Source: Micrasema longulum
Lineage: Eukaryota > Arthropoda > Insecta > Trichoptera > Brachycentridae
Direction: 5' to 3'
Assembly: GCA_022494885.1 (NCBI GenBank)
Contig: JAGVSM010001673.1
Coordinates: 1-64,000 of the forward strand
Length of the DNA: 64,000 nucleotides
A program made the position numbers and the translations under genes. Under the pieces are notes generated by a model. That model saw nothing but the letters and a program-made list of their open reading frames with translations, made no database searches and was not told the origin of the DNA. The first letter of the stretch is position 1. Each line of letters begins with the position of its first letter. Positions 9,776 to 21,479 of the stretch are shown here, piece by piece.

Positions 9776-10490
9776 TCATTCCGCCTGTACCAGAGCAACC
9801 ATCTTGAATTTTAAACAATTTGTCAAATTGGAAATCCGTTTAACGCTTCGAATTCACAACCTACGTCACATGTTAAAAAGTCACGTGACCCAGACGTTTC
9901 CAACCAATCCGGAGCGAAGTTTAAGGCCGACAAATTAAATTTTGAGTCACAATCCCGCTGGAGGAAACTTATAATTGCATCACCTAGCATACTGTGATTG
10001 GCTGAATCCAACGATTAGCCTAATTGATATCAAATAGAGGTATTTTCGAAACTCAAGTTGATTCACATTCAATGTTGAAATAACTGTCCAATCACTTGAT
10101 TGTGATGGTTTTTTCGACTGAGATAAAACTTTTCAGGGAAGGTCAAAAATATAAAAAGGAAAAAAATACTTGGTTGTATAATTTACAAAATCACCCAATT
10201 TAAAAAAACCTGATAAAATAAATAGAAAGCATCATATTTATACGTGTTTTTATGTTTTTCATTATATAAAAAAAATATGCAACAATATTTTTTTAGTACA
10301 GCTGGTTTACTTTTTCAAGTGAAAAAAGCTTCTGAAAATTTATAAGTAAAATATTTTTTTTGAAAATGGAAAAACAGATGAAAAAAAGAAAGATAAAGTA
10401 AAGTAGTGGAATATAACTGAAAATACAAATAGTTACCAGGTGCTCAATCACAGATGTTTATCACGTCAATTATAAGTCCTTAACCAACAC
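9776..10490. other. No gene seen
   Basis: Contains a moderately GC-rich stretch (9780-10020) with a 62-aa minus open stretch lacking any motif. The remainder is AT-rich. Confidence 0.35.
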
Positions 10491-10629
10491 TTATCCGTTA
10501 TTAATACTTTGTATGTTTCACTTGTCAGGAGCCTACTTGAATATAATTCAAGTATCTGGAGCCTATTTTATTGAGTTCATTCGTAAACATTTCAGAGAGT
10601 GTAGAGAAAATGTTAACCCTTTATTAATT

Positions 10630-11150
10630 ACAAGATTCAATTCAATTCATTTATTCAAATATAACATATACATTACAAACATACTTTCAATACGTACATA
10701 TTATAAAAAAGAAAAAAAAATACATGAAAGAGATTCATGTCGAGGTAGTAGGAGAATCCTGCTCCGGAAAACCCCATCGGATACATGGAACAGATCACTA
10801 TCCAGAGCAATGTTGTTCAGCATAGCAGCAGCCTTTCCAACAGGCATAATCATCGGCAGGTTGGTCCTGCATATCGGAATATGAAATAATCTATGCTGAC
10901 GCTGTCTTAAATAATTATCAGGAACATACAAACCAATGCTCATCATAATCTCAGGATTATCGACAATATCGCGCGACAATCAATAAAAATGTGTATTCAA
11001 ATACACATTCCTTCTAGTCTCTAAACTGTTGTAGCTAAGCATACCCTGGAGAAACTCGGTCGGATAGAGCCAAGGATTCCGCACTCTCTTATGTAGAGAT
11101 ATCTCAGAAACTTCTTTTGGATTTTCTCTATACGCAACTTTAAAAAAATA
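10630..11150 (-). pseudogene. LINE reverse transcriptase C-terminus and 3' UTR
   Basis: From 11145 down: KLRIEKIQKKFLRYL, then (frame breaks) RLEGMCI, then NPEIMMSIGLYVPDN, RQRQHRLFHIPICRTNLPM, AAAMLNNIALDSDLF. IQKKFLRYLY and HRLFHIPICRTN are characteristic of the C-terminal domain of jockey/CR1-like insect reverse transcriptases. The 3' UTR on the minus strand includes AATAAATGAATTGAATT (about 10640). Fragments of relatives occur at 16.35-16.65 and 61.92-62.0 kb. Confidence 0.7.
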
Positions 11151-12205
11151 TATTTTTACTATTTTTTTATTGTTGTGAACTTCTAAGGTCTTAGCACATG
11201 ACAGTTTGTATTATGCTTAGGGCATTCAATATCAAGGCTCGTAACGATACCAACAAATTAAAAATTTGTAATTTTTTCCAATTCTAATTTACTGCGGTAT
11301 CTTTATTTTTATTTACCTAAGTATGGTAAATATAATGTATCGTGTAATATGTACTCGCATTACGTGTCAAATATTGTTTTTAATTATTGTATGATATTGT
11401 AATGAGCACTGTTATGTTAAATGTATGTATGTTTATGTTTATAAAATAAAAAATATAACAATTAAATAAGACTTTATCGCTTCGGTAATTTACTACAAGT
11501 GCGGCCATTGTGATTGAGCTGTTAGATTTAAACTGCATATAAATAAATAAATGGGATTAAAAAAATTAGGAAGGAAGAGTAGTAAGATGAAGTTAATTGA
11601 AAATAATACACACAAAAAAAAAATCATAGTAAAAAGTAAGAAAATTAATAATTACAAATTTTGCTCGTGTGATGTCTTTTTGCGATTTCCATGTGTTTTT
11701 TAAAAGAATATTTAGTCTCGCTGAAAAAAAATCTATCTTACATTTGGGTAAATAATAAAAGCATTAAATAAATCATTATGTTTTTTACTTATTTGTACAG
11801 AAAATTAACTTCTATTTTATTTATTTTAGATTTTTTTTGCTTTAAATTTAAACAAGTGTGAATTTCTCATCAGGTAAGAAATATTACGTACCTGCTAAAT
11901 AGCTTTGTAAGTTTTGGCAGCCTCGATATAACAGGTAAATTCACATACTTTTTGGCACAGCGGATGTTGTAAAGATATTTTCTGAATGCTTTCATCAGAA
12001 TTCTATAATTACGAACGATTTACACGTCATTTTTACTGTTTCAAACTTGTTCCCGTTGCCAAAGTACGTGACAGTAATTTACGGACAATAATGTGTTATT
12101 CATTGTATCAGTAATAAATATTCTACATACATGTATTTTTCAACTATGGCTTACGTAAAGAAATAATACGTCTTTAATATTTTTTATTTTGTTTTATTAT
12201 TGTTA
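11151..12205. other. No gene seen
   Basis: AT-rich sequence without repeat matches I can support. Confidence 0.35.
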
Positions 12206-12206
12206 T

Positions 12207-13275
12207 AAGTATTTCGTCAATGTATCAAAGTGTTTGCTTATTTCTTTTTCGCGAGGTCGACATCCCATCCCATATCATTATATATTATCAAACCAACCTG
12301 TTCAGAGAGTTGATACCGTACGCGATCTGGGTGTTATTCTTGATAGCAAACTTACATTTGAGAATCACTTCGATGACATACTGACCCGTGCACATAGAAA
12401 CCTTGGTTTTGTACTTCGTACATGTCAGGTATTTAAAGATATTGCGTGTATTAAAATGGTCTACTTTGCTCATGTTCGCAGTTTGCTCGAGTATGCCTCT
12501 TCTGTTTGGTCTCCACAATATGTCACACATAAAGAAAAGTTCGAAAAAATTCAATGGACATTTCTTAGACATCTTAACTGGAGATGCAGGTATACCGATC
12601 TCAATTATATGTCTTCCTGCAAAAAACACCACTTGCTTACTTTAGAAGATCGCCGTCTACTGTTGGACATGGGGGTGCTTCATGACATACTTAGTGGACG
12701 CCTTGATAGTCCGGCTCTTTTGTCGGAGTTATCATTAAATGTCCCCGGCTACCGCACCCGTCACACGTCGAGCTCTCTATTTCATCTGCCAGCAGTTCGT
12801 ACGAACTATGCCCAGAACTCTCCACTTATACGTTTTGTTAGTGAATATAATTTGAACTTTCCCCTTATTGATCCATTTGATTGTAAAAAAATAACATTTA
12901 AAATGCGCGTCTTAAAACATACTTTTTTGTCTTATACTTAGTTTCAATAATAAAGTCTTATTTTATTTTATCTTATTTTATTTTATTTTACTATATTTTA
13001 TCTCAAATTCTTAATATTTTTAATATATTTGTATTTTCGACACTTGACACTTAATATTTACACATTACAATATTTACACACATGTCCACTCTCATTCCAA
13101 TATAACACCCACTCACTTACATTCACACAAACACACTAGTATGTATTGTACGTGTATTTAATGTATTTCTGTGGATATCTGTCATTTGTTTTATTCTCTG
13201 TATATTTTATTTGTTGTATTTTTGTTACATATATTACTGTTGATATCCCCAATAAATTTAAAAAAAAAAAAAAAA
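12207..13275 (+). pseudogene. 5'-truncated LINE with poly(A) tail
   Basis: The longest LINE reading frame here. From about 12207: NVSKCLLISFSRGR, QRVDTVRDLGVILDSKLTF, HFDDILTRAHRNLGFVLRTC, LLEYASSVWSPQ, KFEKIQWTFLRHL, and a C-terminal tail to the TAG at 12939. K.LISFSR and RDLGVILD.KLTF are the end of the RT thumb in jockey/CR1-type elements. The catalytic YADD lies in the lost 5' part. The 3' UTR has (TTTTA)n at 12958-13010 and AATAAA plus an A-run at 13250-13275. The intact frame suggests a relatively young insertion. Confidence 0.8.
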
Positions 13276-13562
13276 GTATTATAAAATACAATGTTTATTT
13301 TTCTTATATGAATACAATCAAATTGTAATTAGACCATTTCGGAATGAGGATCAAATATTCTATTTTTTCTCGCAGCTTTACTTAAACTCTAACACGGTTT
13401 TAACTTGTCTTAACGTAAGCCACTATATAAAATAGTACATGTGTACATTTTCGATAAACAATTTTCACATTAAATGCAAAGCTACACATTAATAACGAAT
13501 AGAATAGCATGCATTATTATAAAAAAGTCTATACAGATTTTTACGGTGAATTATATAAATGA

Positions 13563-13625
13563 ACTAGCGGACCCGACAAACGTTGTCCTGCCCGAACGTT
13601 GGCTTACCTGCTATTACCTTGGAAA
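13563..13625. repeat. Possible common insect repeat fragment
   Basis: AGCGGACCCGACAAACGTTG, then TCCTGCCCG resembles a sequence I associate with dispersed repeats in several insect genomes. There is no second copy in this window, so the call rests on memory alone. Confidence 0.25.
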
Positions 13626-13639
13626 AAGTATTTTCATTG

Positions 13640-14164
13640 ATAAGTAGGTACCGAGATACTTGTTTGTGATGAAATTCCAAAACTAAAAATGTTTAGTATT
13701 CAAATATTGAATTTAAGTAAGGTGTACCTAGGTACTTAATTATGGTTGAATTTCAAAACATAAAATAAATATTTTTTCAAATACAGCATCATTTTTGCAA
13801 TCGTCAAACTCCGGTCTTCTCACCAACAAAGGGATGTACTTATGTAAGAATACGATTTTTTTTAATGTATTGAATTTTATATTATTTTAGCATTACCAAA
13901 AATCCAGTAAAAATCAATAAATGGGTATAAATTCTTAGGAATTTAAAGATATTATCTTATTGAGATCCACAAAAAACAAATGCTGTTTGTAAACATTAAA
14001 AAACAAACACTTTTTAGAAGCAAAAAACAACATCTTTCCATTTTTTTGTAAATGCATTCTCCTCTTAATAAAATTATTTGAATGATACTATTTTTTGGGT
14101 TCATTGTGCCTAGCTCTGTTTTATTATTGAACTCATTTGAATAAATCAATGTTATTATTACTAC
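13640..14164. other. No gene seen
   Basis: AT-rich DNA. A minus open stretch at 13952-14149 has low-complexity composition and no motif. Confidence 0.35.
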
Positions 14165-14280
14165 TGGGAAAAGGTATGAAATATTTCAATGGTGTTGCCA
14201 CGAAAAAATACTATAGATAAGTATTTAACTTTCTAATGCATGGTAACCAAACGCGTTAACAACTATACCACGAAGTGGAC
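14165..14280 (-). mobile_element. SINE-A head fragment
   Basis: Minus strand CCACTTCGTGGTATAGTTG, then AACGCGTTTGGTTACCATG is the tRNA-like head of SINE-A with several substitutions. The body is mostly unrecognisable. Confidence 0.5.
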
Positions 14281-14436
14281 ATAACATTAAAATATGGCCG
14301 GTTAATTAAAATAAAACAAAATATATTTACGGACCTAAGGTAACACCCCATCTGTGCGAGTACTGCGCTTCAACTTAGTTTACGTTGTCTATACTTAGCA
14401 TTTTGTAAGGAATGGTCGAGAGCATGAACAATACCT

Positions 14437-14953
14437 AAAAGGCCGTTTATATGCAGACAATACAATATATATGACAATATTGTCTTGTCTCAGCTGAGAA
14501 CCCAGTATGGAGCTCCGTGAACAGCCTCGAACGCGCAGGACAAAACGCTAGGACAATACGAAAATTCGGCCGCAGTTAACACATGAGCTCTACGAAAACG
14601 AATGAATAATGGGTTTTTTTACGAGCGAGTTCACGAAACACATGATTCATTTCATACCGAGATGCATTAGAATTGTTAAAGGATGAATTAGATAATAAAA
14701 AATATTTTTTGGGAGCGACACGTTCACGTAAAGCACAACGCTTTTGTCACAAGGTCCTGACCGTACGTGATCACACAAGGACAATGTGGCCGCTGGCGGA
14801 GGTAACCATTGTCCCGTGGAGATAGCTCGCTCGTCTATTGCGGTGGCGATGTATCGGGACAATTTTTTGTACTACAAATTGCTGTTTACATGTAAACAGT
14901 TGTCAAGTCCCGGAACAAAACAATACTGTATTTCTACGTCTAAACGGCTTTAA
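14437..14953. mobile_element. Long-TIR MITE, superfamily unknown
   Basis: Left end AAAAGGCCGTTTATATGCAG, ACAATACAAT is inverted at the right end (minus strand AAAGCCGTTTAGACGTAG, AAATACAGTAT). The TIR is about 30 bp with one indel. The ~517-bp interior is GC-rich relative to flanks, has no transposase ORF and contains an 18-bp perfect palindrome CTGTTTACATGTAAACAG (about 14882-14899). No convincing target duplication, so the superfamily is open. Confidence 0.55.
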
Positions 14954-15639
14954 ATGGATGCTCGTTGATGACAGTAAAGAATATATCTACAGAGCATACG
15001 GTCAGTTATGTTGACGACCGAAATGAATATGGGATATGCAGGTGTTTGATGCAGACCAATCCAGCAGATTAAATTCAGAAGACGTTTTCATTTGATGTAT
15101 TTTAATTGGAACATATTTGAGAGCGAATAGACACTGGCGTGGGTGGGCTGATACAAGTTTCCTCCGAGTTCTGAGCTATCGGCATTGCTCAACACAGCAG
15201 GTGCACCATATTATATCATCACACTCACGCTGGATAAATTAAAATATTGTTTTGTATGTCGGTGAGCCAACTGCTGCCAACAAAGGACGTGGATAAATAA
15301 TCACATTCGTAATAAATCTATTTATAAAGTGTTGTTTTGAATTTGACTTTCACATTGTTGTCTAAAACGATGAAAATAGTATTTTTATTATTCGAAAATA
15401 TTTCAAATATATACAAATGTTTGACAAGGCCATATTCAACCCTCGAGAGAGTTAAATTTATTTTAACTGATTCAACACATATAAAAAAGAGAGTTTTTAG
15501 AGAAAGTGGCTTTATGAATGCAAGAGGATTTATGGATCAAATATTTGCTCTGCTAAATATGTCCGGAAAATTTCTGCGTATTTGCCGTTTGTCAAATAGC
15601 ATATGGCAGAGTTGACAGAGAGAAATTGGAGTAAAGAGC

Positions 15640-16310
15640 AACCTGATCGGGCGTTCAAGCTATAACTAATACTCAGTCGGTAAATCCATTAATTGTAGAT
15701 ATTCAGAGTAAAATTAAGTATCTAAAAATAAGAGGGATGATCATTCAAATATGCTGGATAAGAGAACATGCTGGTATTGTAGGAAATGAGAGAGCGGATG
15801 AACGAGCAAGAGCCGCAACTTGTAAAAGAACGGCACTTTTCTTCTCAAAATTTCCCTTAGCTTTGCTAAACGCTGTATAAAACAAAATACGCAGCAGCGT
15901 TGGGAGGATCATTACCGCGCTTTTTCTACAGGTAAAATCACTATAATGTTTTTCCCAACGCTGGCTGATGCAGCAAACTTCCATCATCATCACCAAAGTA
16001 CTTTGAAAACGACACAAATTCTTACCGGACATGGAGCAATGAGAAGTTATCTATATATTTTTAAATTAAAGAATGATGACTATTGTCCATGCGATGATAT
16101 TTCTTCACAGAGTATCGAACATCTGTTATTTCAGTGCCCATTTTTCAGTTTACAACGCCATAATCTTGAAGCAGAATGCAGGAAAGATGGAATATCCTTA
16201 ACAGATATCCACACTGTAGTTAAAAGTAGTTATCACGCGGTATTGTTTTTGAACTTTGCAACAATGGTGATTGGACTCATAAAGGTAATACATCAAAATC
16301 AGTGATCGAA
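15640..16310 (+). pseudogene. LINE RNase H domain and C-terminal zinc knuckle
   Basis: Around 15690-15820, in broken frames, the translation gives NPLIVDIQSKIKYL, IQICWIREHAGIVGNERAD, ERARAAT. WIR.HAGIVGNERAD.RA is the last catalytic region of LINE-encoded RNase H (I/R1 group). The later frame (to TGA at 16303) contains GHGAMRSYL and CPCDDISSQSIEHLLFQCP, the C-terminal cysteine-histidine knuckle. Frameshifts near 15820-15950 separate the two. Upstream sequence (15337-15615) is open but I cannot assign it. Confidence 0.75.
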
Positions 16311-16349
16311 CATCCCATTTCCAAGACAAAAAACAAAGATTTTTACCGA

Positions 16350-16650
16350 GTACCTTAGCCTTGTACATGACACGTAAGGCTACTAAATACAGGGGTCCAA
16401 ATATATATATAAACAAAAAACACCTAATACGGGCTATTGTGTAACTGTATAAGGACAGTCCAGCACGTGTTAGGGTAAATAAACGTAACTTAGTAACGTG
16501 AGTTTTCAAAGCAGTATTACTTAACATAAAGGTAGCTCTTCCAACAAGCGTTACAGTTAGCAGGTTGGTTCTGTATTTTGGAATGTAGAACAGTTTATGT
16601 TGACCATGCTAAGGTAATCTGAAACGTAACAACTAATAAACCGCAACTGC
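16350..16650 (-). pseudogene. LINE reverse transcriptase C-terminal fragment
   Basis: Minus strand: QHKLFYIPKYRTNLL, RATFMLSNTALKTH..., clearly related to the QHRLFHIPICRTNLPM...AAAMLNNIAL segment at 10.7 kb. The frame runs on to 16198 through a motif-poor 3' region. Confidence 0.6.
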
Positions 16651-17520
16651 AAAATACCGTGCAACGATAAAATGAAATACGAGTTTATATTGTTGTTGTG
16701 TTTTGTTAGGTTGTGTTGTGGTTTGTTGGAGAGTTATTGGGCGCATACCGCTTCTATGAATGTATGAATATTGTATGGATATAATTATACTGCTCTAGTG
16801 TGGTGTGTCTATACACCGCGACAGAGCAATGTAATTCTGTTCATGTGGTATCAGAAAACACAAGGAACAGACAAAACATATATTACATAAAATTATCATT
16901 AGTACCGTTGGAAATCATATTAAGCCTTTAGACGTGAATTAATTCCTGTGGACATGATTTTATTTTTTATTCTGTGCGTTTTAATGAAATTATTTGAATA
17001 TTTTGGTATTTTTTTATATTTCGTAATTTAAAAATTATTTCACGTTCATTATTTAAAAACGCTGGGTCTCAAAAGGATAATATCCGAACGAAAAAATATT
17101 TGTTTAAAGTTTTTGTTTAAATATTTGCTAAAAGTTTATTGAATCAAACTTATTTAATTTTATCGAAATAGATTTAAAACTTGCCATATATAACATTTAT
17201 AAAGACGACAAGAATTCACTTCAAAACAAACAAACCAGCCAGAATCCAGCTGTCAAAGTTTACGAAATTTTTTTCTGTTTAATGCCGATTACTGACGTAT
17301 AAAAAATAAATAGAGACGTACTTAGGTATTTTGTAACTTTTATAACGTACCTCGCCGTTTTTGAATTTCGGTCGGTACGAGAGTAAAATATAATAAAATT
17401 TGTGTATATTTTAATGAACACCCGGGCTGAAAAGGTTAAAGAAAAATCATTAAGAGTAATTGTTATTTTTGCTTTAATTTATATTTCAGTTTATACAAGG
17501 ACTGGACAGTATATAATGTT
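16651..17520. other. No gene; small hairpin inside
   Basis: AT-rich. TGCTCT (16791-16796) pairs with AGAGCA (16823-16828) and an inner GGTGT/ACACC extends it into a 38-nt hairpin of unknown meaning. Confidence 0.35.
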
Positions 17521-17529
17521 ATTAGAACT

Positions 17530-17770
17530 TCCTTAGGGGTTGATATAATATGCGATGTATCACTGTGAAGCACATCTTCAAATAATGGCGCGTCAGGGAT
17601 GATCACTTATCTCAATGCAAATGGCGATTGAAGGGCGAGATGATTGTCAGGTGTATGCAAGCCGATGATTAATGATGGCCATTAACTGGGACCGTCGATA
17701 GGAGTCATGTACAATTTCGTGATTGATATTCCTTGTACATCTATAATGGCCGTTTGTTCAATATCTAAGA
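17530..17770. promoter_or_regulatory. Candidate cis-regulatory island (speculative)
   Basis: A balanced-GC, non-repetitive, non-coding island in an AT-rich region. It contains an octamer-like ATGCAAAT (about 17618), a related TATGCAAG, clustered homeodomain-like GATTAATGATGGCCATTAAC and two TGTAC sites bracketing 17707-17740. The density of known binding-site-like words suggests an enhancer, but cluster counts by eye are weak evidence. Confidence 0.25.
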
Positions 17771-17817
17771 AGCATATTTTTATCCAACTAGTTACGCGTT
17801 TAAATATTTTTTATCTC

Positions 17818-17910
17818 TGTTGTAATATGTTAATATTAACAGCTTCCTAAAGGGTTGAATCCAGTTCTTGTCTTTAAAAATTAAAAATTGACAAACTCAA
17901 TACATTTTTG
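17818..17910 (-). repeat. Repeat R, 5' end fragment
   Basis: Reverse complement contains the start of repeat R: TTGTCAATTTTTAATTTTTA, AAGACAAGAACTGGATTCAA, CCCTTTAGGAAGCTGTTAAT, ATTAACATATTACA. Confidence 0.65.
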
Positions 17911-18164
17911 ATATATAAGTAAAAAAGGTCAAGAAACCTTTTAAACTATTTGATTGACGTCCCAGCTTTCTTGATTTAAACATTTATTTAAATATCTGTT
18001 ATTACAGTTTTAGCTTACAGAGCTTACCGTCTTAGCTTAAAACATAACTAAGATACCAATTTGTCCCTGATTTAGCATTGAATACCACGATAATAAGGCT
18101 CGAATTCTTGTGCGCGAGTATACGGAATGACGCAATCATTAAATTCTAGAGTATTTATATTATA

Positions 18165-18800
18165 CATGTTAGTAAATGTTAGTATTAAATCACTTAGCGA
18201 CTTTTTATGTCTAACAGAAGTACACGTCTCTTCGTCAGGACATACACTAAACCAACATCCAAATACCTTAATACACTTTCACCTTTACCATCAACGTAGT
18301 ATACAAAATATTTACGAAGAAAAAAATATTACATGCGGAGTTGAAGGGAATGCAAACACCGCCATGTTCGATTTGAAACCACATGCTTTTAGTAGGCAAC
18401 CCTTACATGTACTGATTATAGTTTATGAAAGTGTTGAAAATAGAGGGAGAGGATAAAGGTTTAATACGTATAGGGTGACCATTACAATAGAACATCGTAT
18501 AATGGGCTATATTGAAAGGTTGTATAATTATTGATGAATTGGACAATGTTCCTTGAATTTCACCCTTGCGTGCACAGTACATTACAGTTTTTGCTGATTT
18601 GAAACCACATGCTTCAAGTAAGCAACTCTTACATAAATCATGTGGTTTCAAATCGGCATGTTAGTTTAATTAGTATCACGACGAAGAGATGGGTACGCCT
18701 CGAAACCGGTAGACATAGAAAAGTCGGTTAGTGGTTTTATGGAAATATTTAATAACATTTAGTAAAACGTTTAGCAGCAAAGTTAATGCTTTAAATAAAA
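18165..18800. mobile_element. Hammerhead fold-back element (copy B)
   Basis: Same outer arms as copy A: left arm AAATCACTTAGCGACTTTTT, ATGTCTAACAG, CTCTTCGTCAGGACAT; right arm GACGAAGAGATGGG, CGAAACCGGTAGACATAG, GTCGGTTAGTGGTTT, ending GTTAATGCTTTAAATA. The interior differs from copy A and holds its own inverted pair TTTGAAACCACATGCTT (18373, and again near 18598 and inverted at 18638). Both ribozymes are damaged: the left keeps stem I and CTGACGA but has lost most of stem II, the right keeps GAAACCGGTA but has ACGACGA in place of CTGACGA. Confidence 0.7.
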
Positions 18801-20394
18801 TAATAAATTATATTTACGAAAAGTCATGATATGTCCATCATTACAAATGCAAAAAATGAGAGATAAAAAAATGCAATATTCATAGTCAATTATTTCAATT
18901 ATTCATATTCGAAGTCAAAATAAATAATATTTTAAATCTATTTGTTTAAAAAAATATTTCATGCTCGGGGCGCTGGCGACAGAACCGCCCCGACGAAAGT
19001 TGATTTGCTACCAACTGGCGTCGGGGAGAAGTACTAGATATTTTGCTGAAACCATCTCTCTTGTTCTCGAATATATTTGTATCATCCAGAGTGAGACGTC
19101 AACACTGTGTGAAACAATAATTATATATTAGGATTACTCCTTTACTACGTACTCCGCAACTTTCTATTGTATTTGTGATTTATCTCCAATTTCTGATAAA
19201 ATGCTTTTTCTGTTCCCAATAAGTAATAATTATTTTATAAAAAATATTTTAACACATAATTTATTATATTTATGGAGATATTAAAGTTATCACATGCGAT
19301 GTGTATTAGCCTCACATTACCGGGAAGAGAAAGTTAATTTTGATTTTAAATTTGTCTCCAGTATAATTTTTCAAGTAGTCAGTATTAAAATAATATACCG
19401 TAAAATTAAAGATTTATTGTACCAAAATTAAATATTAATTTAAATAAACCAGCTCTAAATGGGCCAAAAATACATTATTAAAAAATACGAATTTCTTGTG
19501 ATAGCGTTTAACATGAGTATTTTCCCCTAGGATCCACGATCCACACATCCTTTGATATTGAATTCAATTTCATATTAAGTCTCTCCATGGACCGATTTTT
19601 AAATAGTCCGCTCCGTTCACACAGCTAAAGGCACCGCGATTATTGGCAAGGGTACATTTCAATGGAATTAAATTTTGTGGTTTTAGCAAATAAAGTAACG
19701 TTGAAGCTGAAAATCAAATACATACCTTTGGTCATAAAAGGTCGGGTCATTATGTTAGATATTATATTATGAAAATACAATATCTATTTGCAGAGTGAGT
19801 ATTTATTCTGGATTCCTTTGTTTTACCAAAAACATAGGTAGGTAGTGAAAATATTTATTGGCTTCGTTAATTATACTGTTTTTTTTATTAACTCACGCGT
19901 CTATAATTATTTATTTATTTATTCACCAACGGTTCAGAGAACCATTCCTAAAAAATGATTTGCATAAACAATCCCATCAATAAACAATTTATAATGTAAT
20001 CCAGCCTACGAAATATGAAAAAATAATTAAAACTGAACAATTAAGTGAAAATAAAGGATAAAAAAATAACAAAACCGTAAAAAAGAAACATAACATTAAT
20101 AAATAAAAAATAACAGTTAGGATGAGAAAATTTTGTGTTCTAGATATAAATATAATAAAGTAAAGCTTAAAATGACTTAATATATAAAGAAGTGGTTAGT
20201 ATTCAACTAGGCAATAACAAAAGAGAAAAAATACAATAATAATAGATTTTAAATAACATGTTTTTTAGAGCAATATGATAATTTAAATAATCTTAATAAT
20301 ACCTTTATTTTATCTGTTGGTTGGAAGAAATTGTAATTTTGCAATAAATCCGCTAATACACACTTTATATTATGTTTTTTTAAATTTTATTTAA
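18801..20394. other. No gene; GC-rich spot at 18963-19035
   Basis: Mostly AT-rich intergenic DNA. A GC-rich island at 18963-19035 contains the near-repeated words GGGGCGCTGGCGACAG and ACTGGCGTCGGGGAG, unexplained. 19905-20330 is A-rich and may be an old LINE 3' UTR. Confidence 0.3.
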
Positions 20395-20612
20395 AAAAAA
20401 AATATTTTAAAGGAAAACCCGCTAAGCCTCTACTCAGAGGCTTGTCAGCAGGTAGGATAGAGGAGATATGGAAGAAGGTGAAAAATACACCACAATACCC
20501 AGACCAATTTAAAAAAAATCTTTCTTGGATGTTTTTTTTTTGCAACTGACGGGAATCTGCGACGACATTCTCACAGTTAGCCGTCTTACCAACTGCGCCA
20601 CGGCGCCTGTCT
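20395..20612 (-). mobile_element. tRNA-derived SINE, family D
   Basis: Minus-strand head GGCGCCGTGGCGCAGTTGG, TAAGACGGCTAACTGTGAGA, then CAGATTCCCGTCAGTTGC replaces a B box. The body includes TTAAATTGGTCTGGGTATTG and a tail with the inverted words AAGCCTCT..AGAGGCTT. Two further copies: 37176-37400 (+) and 53990-54190 (-). Confidence 0.75.
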
Positions 20613-20892
20613 GTATAAGTTCAAATAAAAAAAATCCAAGGAAACGAAGTTAAATTAAATAATATTTTTTTAAATCCATTTCTTTTCCAAAAAATACCGA
20701 GTGAGAATACATTTTATTTAATTGACAGAATTTATTTTGAAAATGTCGAATATTTGATCAAACCGATTGCCATACCTATGTATATTGGGTATAAATGAGT
20801 GCATTTCAATAATAATTTGACTTTAAATAATCCAAACCTTTTTTAATAATACTTACTAGTACAACATTATATTAATAATCAAAATAAACATA

Positions 20893-21060
20893 ACATGAAC
20901 CGGGTTGTGATCTCGTGGTACTATTGCAGACTCATGGATCAAAGGTCCCAGGTTCAAATCCCACTCTACCGCAACCCGATTTACATTTTTCCATTTCAAG
21001 TTATTTACGACTTTTTGGAAATGTCCTGAAAATTTAAATATTTGAGTAAACAATAAGAGG
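20893..21060 (+). mobile_element. tRNA-derived SINE, family B
   Basis: Head CGGGTTGTGATCTCGTGG with A box, CAAAGGTCCCAGGTTCAAAT with B box, CCCACTCTACCGCAACCCG closing a tRNA-like fold. Body GTTATTTACGACTTTTTGGA, AATGTCCTGAAAATTTAAAT. Copies at 22.39 (-), 28.50 (+) and 49.62 kb (+). Confidence 0.75.
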
Positions 21061-21234
21061 TCAAGTATTTCTCTTTAAAACAAATATCTACCTTAAATTT
21101 ATGTTAAGGTGACTCAACGTATTTTTTCTGCGTCTAATCGGAAGAATGATAAAGTTCTATTTGTAAAATAAAACCAGAAGCCCGAATAAGTGTTTTCGTG
21201 TAAAAATCCTGAAAATGGAAATCAAGTGGAGATT

Positions 21235-21476
21235 AGTCTACTTCGTGAAGTAGCTGACGCGTTCACCTACCATTCTTGAGGTCCTCGGTCTGATTCCTGG
21301 CAGAGTGGACTTCAAATATTGATTTTAAAGGATGTTTACACAGAAATATTTTACTGTTCCTGGAATGGCACCTGAATCGTAAAAGATCACCTTTCCTTCA
21401 TGTGACAGATGATCGAAATACACCGCATTGGTTTACTAATGCAGTGCCATATGCACCACTTGGTGCAAAAAGTGGA
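21235..21476 (+). mobile_element. SINE-A
   Basis: Plus-strand copy: degraded tRNA head (AGTAGCTGACGCGTTCACC, GGTCCTCGGTCTGATTCC), GAAATATTTTACTGTTCCTG, TGATCGAAATACACCGCATT, tail AATGCAGTGCCATATGCACC. Confidence 0.75.
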
Positions 21477-21479
21477 ACA

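Noticed and set aside
20893..20975. tRNA gene candidate, CGGGTTG...CAACCCG
   Set aside because: This one does close an acceptor-like stem, but the T-loop/anticodon part is irregular and the same head plus body occurs at 22.4, 28.5 and 49.6 kb, so SINE-B.
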